Below the pieces are notes generated by a model, which was not told where the DNA came from, did no database searches, and saw only the letters and a list, made by a program, of their open reading frames with translations. The position numbers were made by a program, and so were the translations under genes. Positions 49,603-51,957 of a DNA stretch of 51,957 bases are shown one piece after another. Source of the stretch: Oscillospiraceae bacterium (lineage in GTDB: Bacteria > Bacillota > Clostridia > Oscillospirales > Acutalibacteraceae); contig SVPJ01000013.1 of NCBI GenBank assembly GCA_015065885.1, positions 1 to 51,957 on the forward strand, in the 5' to 3' direction. The first letter of the stretch is position 1; each line of letters begins with the position of its first letter.

Positions 49603-49707
49603 TCACCTCGAAAATAAAAGGTCAACGTGAACACCAAAAGGGGTGAGGGTGAGATTGTAGGCATCAATACGTTCTTGTACGCTGTCTTTTAATGCTTGCA
49701 CAGTCAT
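49603..49707 (-). CDS. Small ORF (34 aa), possible coupled peptide
   Basis: An open frame MTVQALKDSVQERIDAYNLT ending in DLLFSR and TGA, too short for usual gene callers. AAAGGGAA stands right before the ATG. Its stop codon lies at the GAGGTGA ribosome site of the next gene, a layout seen in translational coupling. It starts 18 bases after the stop of the large membrane protein gene. Its amphipathic N-terminal half would form one helix. It could be a real small protein or simply a leader. Confidence 0.4.
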   Translation of the reverse strand: MTVQALKDSVQERIDAYNLTLTPFGVHVDLLFSR

Positions 49708-49725
49708 TTCCCTTTCCGATTGCTC

Positions 49726-51120
49726 TTAATTTTCTTTTTCAACGGGAATACCCTTACGGCGGAGAAACGGCAGCAACGTATCCTCATAATCGGCAATCTC
49801 TCCGTGATCGTACAGATCAATTTCCGTGCCGTTTTTCAACACGATGACGTAGGAGGGAAAATCGATAGTGTCACCGAGTCCGTTTAGGCGGTCGGGCTTG
49901 TAATATATTTTTTCAACGTCACGGTATGCGTGGTATTCGCCGTTTAATGAGAAAAACTTTGAGTTATCGATAAAACCGTTGGACATAAAATTCAAATTCC
50001 ATTTTGCCAAAAACAGGCAACCGACGATACCGAGAAGCAGGATGATCCGCAAAAACCATTTCATAAAGCGATCTTCACGACCGCCGTTTTGCACCCAATC
50101 CAGCTCACAATATCGTTCGTAATCCTTCTTGTGAAACCATTGGTAGAACGTGAAACGTGTGAAATAACTCAAAGCGATGGCGGTGATGAATCCAAACAGA
50201 ATACAGTTGGGGAAGTTGTACATAGGGCCTAAAACGTAAGCCGAGTGCAGGCCATCGATCCAAACCAGTAAGAAGAACAAGCCGATATACACCATGGATG
50301 TGATCGGTGTTAACAGCAACCACGAAAGAAACAGCGTGCCGAATTCTTTAAAGTTCGCTTTGGGTACGCCGCTTTCGTTGAAAAGATCAAAGCCTTGTGT
50401 TATAGCGGGTGCAAGCGAAATGCGGGTTTCGCCTGATGACCACACGGCAAGCAACCGCTTTTCGTAACCGGTTAATCGCTTGACCTTCTTTACCTGTTTG
50501 ATTGCCTTGGGTATATTTCCCTTCATGTACAGAAAGAAGGCACCGGTGGAAAAGCGTAGGGTAAAATAGTCGATCACAAAGTCGGTTACGTAGGCGGTGA
50601 AATACGGTTCTTCACATTCGGCGTCTTTTAAGTCAAGTATATACTTGACCTCTTCTGCGTATCGGGTTAATACCGTTGCCTTTCGATGCGAATCACAACG
50701 GATTTCCGACCAGGCGGGCAGTACGGTTTGCAGTGCCGTGCCAATGCAGGAAAACGCTTCTGCCATTCCGTCTTTGTCGCTGACAAAGGGAATGTACGTC
50801 GGCGTGACAACGGTAATGTCGCAGTAATCCGCCAAAAGCGGCAACGGTATTTCGAGTGCGTTTTCGGTTTTATCATAGGAGACCGTACACCCCAGAATGC
50901 TGTAAACCGTATTCATGAGTCCATGTGCCGTATAGGTGAATTTTACGGTAAACAGATTGTAGTATATTTTCGCAAAACGGTATTGGAGATTTTGCGGCAG
51001 TTCGTCGCCTTTATACGTGCTTGAAATTTCACAATAGAGACCGTTTGTTTCGTCGCAAAGTTGCTTTGCCGATTGGTCGAATTGCGTGTGAAGTACACTC
51101 AGCGTTTCCTCGCGTGTCAT
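49726..51120 (-). CDS. Membrane protein of unknown function (464 aa)
   Basis: Not recognised. The N-terminal ~260 residues are soluble and mixed alpha/beta (TREETLSVLHTQFDQSAKQL, FAKIYYNLFTVKFTY). Three membrane helices follow at about residues 262-288, 306-326 and 355-372. The C-terminal ~85 residues contain a beta-rich segment (NGEYHAYRDVEKIYY, SYVIVLKNGTEIDLYDHG) resembling a YcxB/PH-like membrane-associated domain, an inference from pattern only. ATG 51120 has AGAGGTGG upstream. It is the first gene of the minus-strand string ending with the nuclease. Base composition is lower in GC than most of the window, which may indicate transfer. Confidence 0.6.
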   Translation of the reverse strand: MTREETLSVLHTQFDQSAKQLCDETNGLYCEISSTYKGDELPQNLQYRFAKIYYNLFTVKFTYTAHGLMNTVYSILGCTVSYDKTENALEIPLPLLADYCDITVVTPTYIPFVSDKDGMAEAFSCIGTALQTVLPAWSEIRCDSHRKATVLTRYAEEVKYILDLKDAECEEPYFTAYVTDFVIDYFTLRFSTGAFFLYMKGNIPKAIKQVKKVKRLTGYEKRLLAVWSSGETRISLAPAITQGFDLFNESGVPKANFKEFGTLFLSWLLLTPITSMVYIGLFFLLVWIDGLHSAYVLGPMYNFPNCILFGFITAIALSYFTRFTFYQWFHKKDYERYCELDWVQNGGREDRFMKWFLRIILLLGIVGCLFLAKWNLNFMSNGFIDNSKFFSLNGEYHAYRDVEKIYYKPDRLNGLGDTIDFPSYVIVLKNGTEIDLYDHGEIADYEDTLLPFLRRKGIPVEKEN

Positions 51121-51225
51121 ACGGAACACCACCTCTATCTTATTATAACACAATACAAACAGGGGCGCAAGTGTGGTGACGGGACTTGTCTTTAGCGAAC
51201 GAAAAAGACCCCCGGACTACTTTTT

Positions 51226-51499
51226 CTTGCGGTACCAAAAATCGGCGGGCGCGGTGTTACCGCTGCCGATTTTTACCGCGGCGCCAACCCTTGCTCGCTG
51301 TATCCGCCCCCGGCGGCACTCGCAAGCGTTGCATTTCAAGTCCCGTCATCTAAGAAACAATAAAGACAGACCCGAAGGGTATTGTTAGTGAGATGTCGAT
51401 TGAAAAAGAGACGGGACTTTCTTCTCACTTGACGAAAGCCCCACCGGGGCTTTCTCCCGAATCTTCGCACCCGTTGGGTGCTCACATTCGGAGTTACCT
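51226..51499. repeat. Tandem 274-bp repeat, copy 1
   Basis: First of two nearly identical units. It contains a cruciform-like palindrome AAAAATCGGC...GCCGATTTTT with an inner GCGGTGTTACCGC (about 51236-51280), AAGTCCCGTC, a GAAAGCCCC/GGGGCTTTC hairpin and a GCACCCGTTGGGTGC hairpin. Short frames across it are not convincing genes. Confidence 0.85.
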
Positions 51500-51769
51500 C
51501 TTGCGGTACCAAAAATCGGCGGGCGCGGTGTTACCGCTGCCGATTTTTACCGCGGCGCCAACCCTTGCTCGCTGTATCCGCCCCCGGCGGCGCTCGCAAG
51601 CGTTGCATTTCAAGTCCCGTCATCTAAGAAACAATAAAGACAGACCCGAAGGGTATTGTTAGTGAGATATCGATTGAAAAAGAGACGGGACTTTCTTCTC
51701 ACTTGACGAAAGCCCCACCGGGGCTTTCTCCCGAATCTTCGCACCCGTTGGGTGCTCACATTCGGAGTT
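51500..51769. repeat. Tandem 274-bp repeat, copy 2
   Basis: Second unit at an exact offset of 274 bases. By eye it differs from copy 1 at only about two positions (GGCACTC/GGCGCTC and GAGATG/GAGATA), so the duplication is recent. A third partial copy, starting TTTCAAGTCCCGTC at 51772, runs into the recombinase tail. Confidence 0.85.
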
Positions 51770-51787
51770 CGTTTCAAGTCCCGTCAT

Positions 51788-51957
51788 CTAAGAAACAATA
51801 AAGACAGACCCGAAGGGCCTGTCTTTATTGTTTGGTGCACCTGAGCATTCTATAATCGAACCGTTTACCTCTTTTAGAGTTACGGTTTTAGTTGCTTCCT
51901 TATAATTGAATGTTATGACCAGCTTGTCGTCGTAGAGATATACGGCGTTTACAAAGC
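51788..51957 (-). CDS. Large serine recombinase, C-terminal end (5' part outside window)
   Basis: The minus-strand frame enters from the right edge and ends at TAG (51788-51790). The visible residues FVNAVYLYDDKLVITFNYKE, then TKTVTLKEVNGS and ECSGAP, are the usual C-terminal end of TnpX/CcrB-like large serine recombinases. After SGAP, where relatives commonly stop, the frame continues for about 13 more residues through a terminator-like palindrome. Only about 56 codons are visible, so whether the enzyme is intact is unknown. Together with the left-edge fragment, two such recombinase ends face each other across the window. Confidence 0.85.
   Translation of the reverse strand, partial: FVNAVYLYDDKLVITFNYKEATKTVTLKEVNGSIIECSGAPNNKDRPFGSVFIVS
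51793..51833 (-). terminator. Terminator-like hairpin within the recombinase 3' end
   Basis: A 15-bp perfect stem AAACAATAAAGACAG (51793-51807) / CTGTCTTTATTGTTT (51819-51833), with an inner CCC/GGG pair. It lies before the stop codon in frame, which is unusual. The tandem copies carry a disrupted version of it (AACAATA/TATTGTT only). Confidence 0.6.

Noticed and set aside
51173-51662. Two similar plus-strand frames in the 274-bp repeats that could pass as a small protein family.
   Set aside because: They run across hairpins, have no ribosome site, and are repeated only because the DNA is repeated.
51226-51833. Possible CRISPR array because of direct repeats.
   Set aside because: The unit is 274 bp, with two copies and no spacers or cas genes.

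Overview
The window looks like a chromosomal segment of a low-copy-repeat, GC-rich gut-type Clostridia (Firmicutes, probably Oscillospirales). The reasons are strong AGGAGG ribosome sites, a Spo0A gene, an electron-bifurcating [FeFe]-hydrogenase operon, a DUF4364 gene, a RibU gene under an FMN riboswitch, and tails of Tn4451/TnpX-type large serine recombinases at both ends. No plasmid, phage structural or CRISPR genes are visible.

Layout. 1-660: tail of a serine recombinase (+), then tRNA-Pro(GGG) (-) with promoter and terminator. 674-7426: one minus-strand operon TPR protein - metA - ZIP transporter - two half-size chromate transporters - nitrilase-family amidase - aldo/keto reductase, with one good promoter before the TPR gene. 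7429-11075: ComEA-like protein, then a carboxyltransferase / biotin carrier / 5S-type set that resembles a soluble transcarboxylase. 11088-11310: a MITE-like element. 11333-13383: azlC, azlD, an MGMT-family gene, and a YjjG-like HAD phosphatase (-). 13524-21877: the ten-gene hydrogenase operon hydC - DRTGG - HATPase - sensory-type hydrogenase - DRTGG - PHP - HATPase - ferredoxin - hydB - hydA. 21920-27042: small housekeeping genes, including cca and a PflX-like radical SAM gene. 27132-27925: FMN riboswitch and ribU. 28028-39536: GH13 glucosidase, tepA, ftsK/spoIIIE, a YgiQ-type radical SAM gene, and a tightly coupled string MBL - DUF3006 - ispDF - esterase - ynzC - lipoprotein, followed by spo0A. 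39608-48025: beta-CASP RNase, HMA protein, LexA-like repressor, a divergent AroD-like/SDR/AraC module, a eukaryotic-type glgB, and an OPA-type MFS transporter. 48144-51120: a minus-strand operon ending in a lipoprotein nuclease. 51226-51833: tandem 274-bp repeats next to a second serine recombinase tail (-).

How it fits together. The organism appears to be a fermenting, hydrogen-producing, potentially sporulating anaerobe. HydABC would couple NADH and ferredoxin oxidation to H2. The genes embedded in its operon look like a redox- or H2-sensing regulatory module. The biotin-dependent set would move carboxyl groups between acyl-CoA and pyruvate/oxaloacetate. Glycogen and oligosaccharide use is represented by glgB and GH13.

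The best candidates for something under-described are the regulatory genes inside the hydrogenase operon, the transcarboxylase-like trio with a degenerate carboxyltransferase, the AroD-like/SDR pair, the hairpin hiding the RNase ribosome site, and several palindromic operators placed on their own promoters. All functional calls are from reading the sequence; no searches were run.
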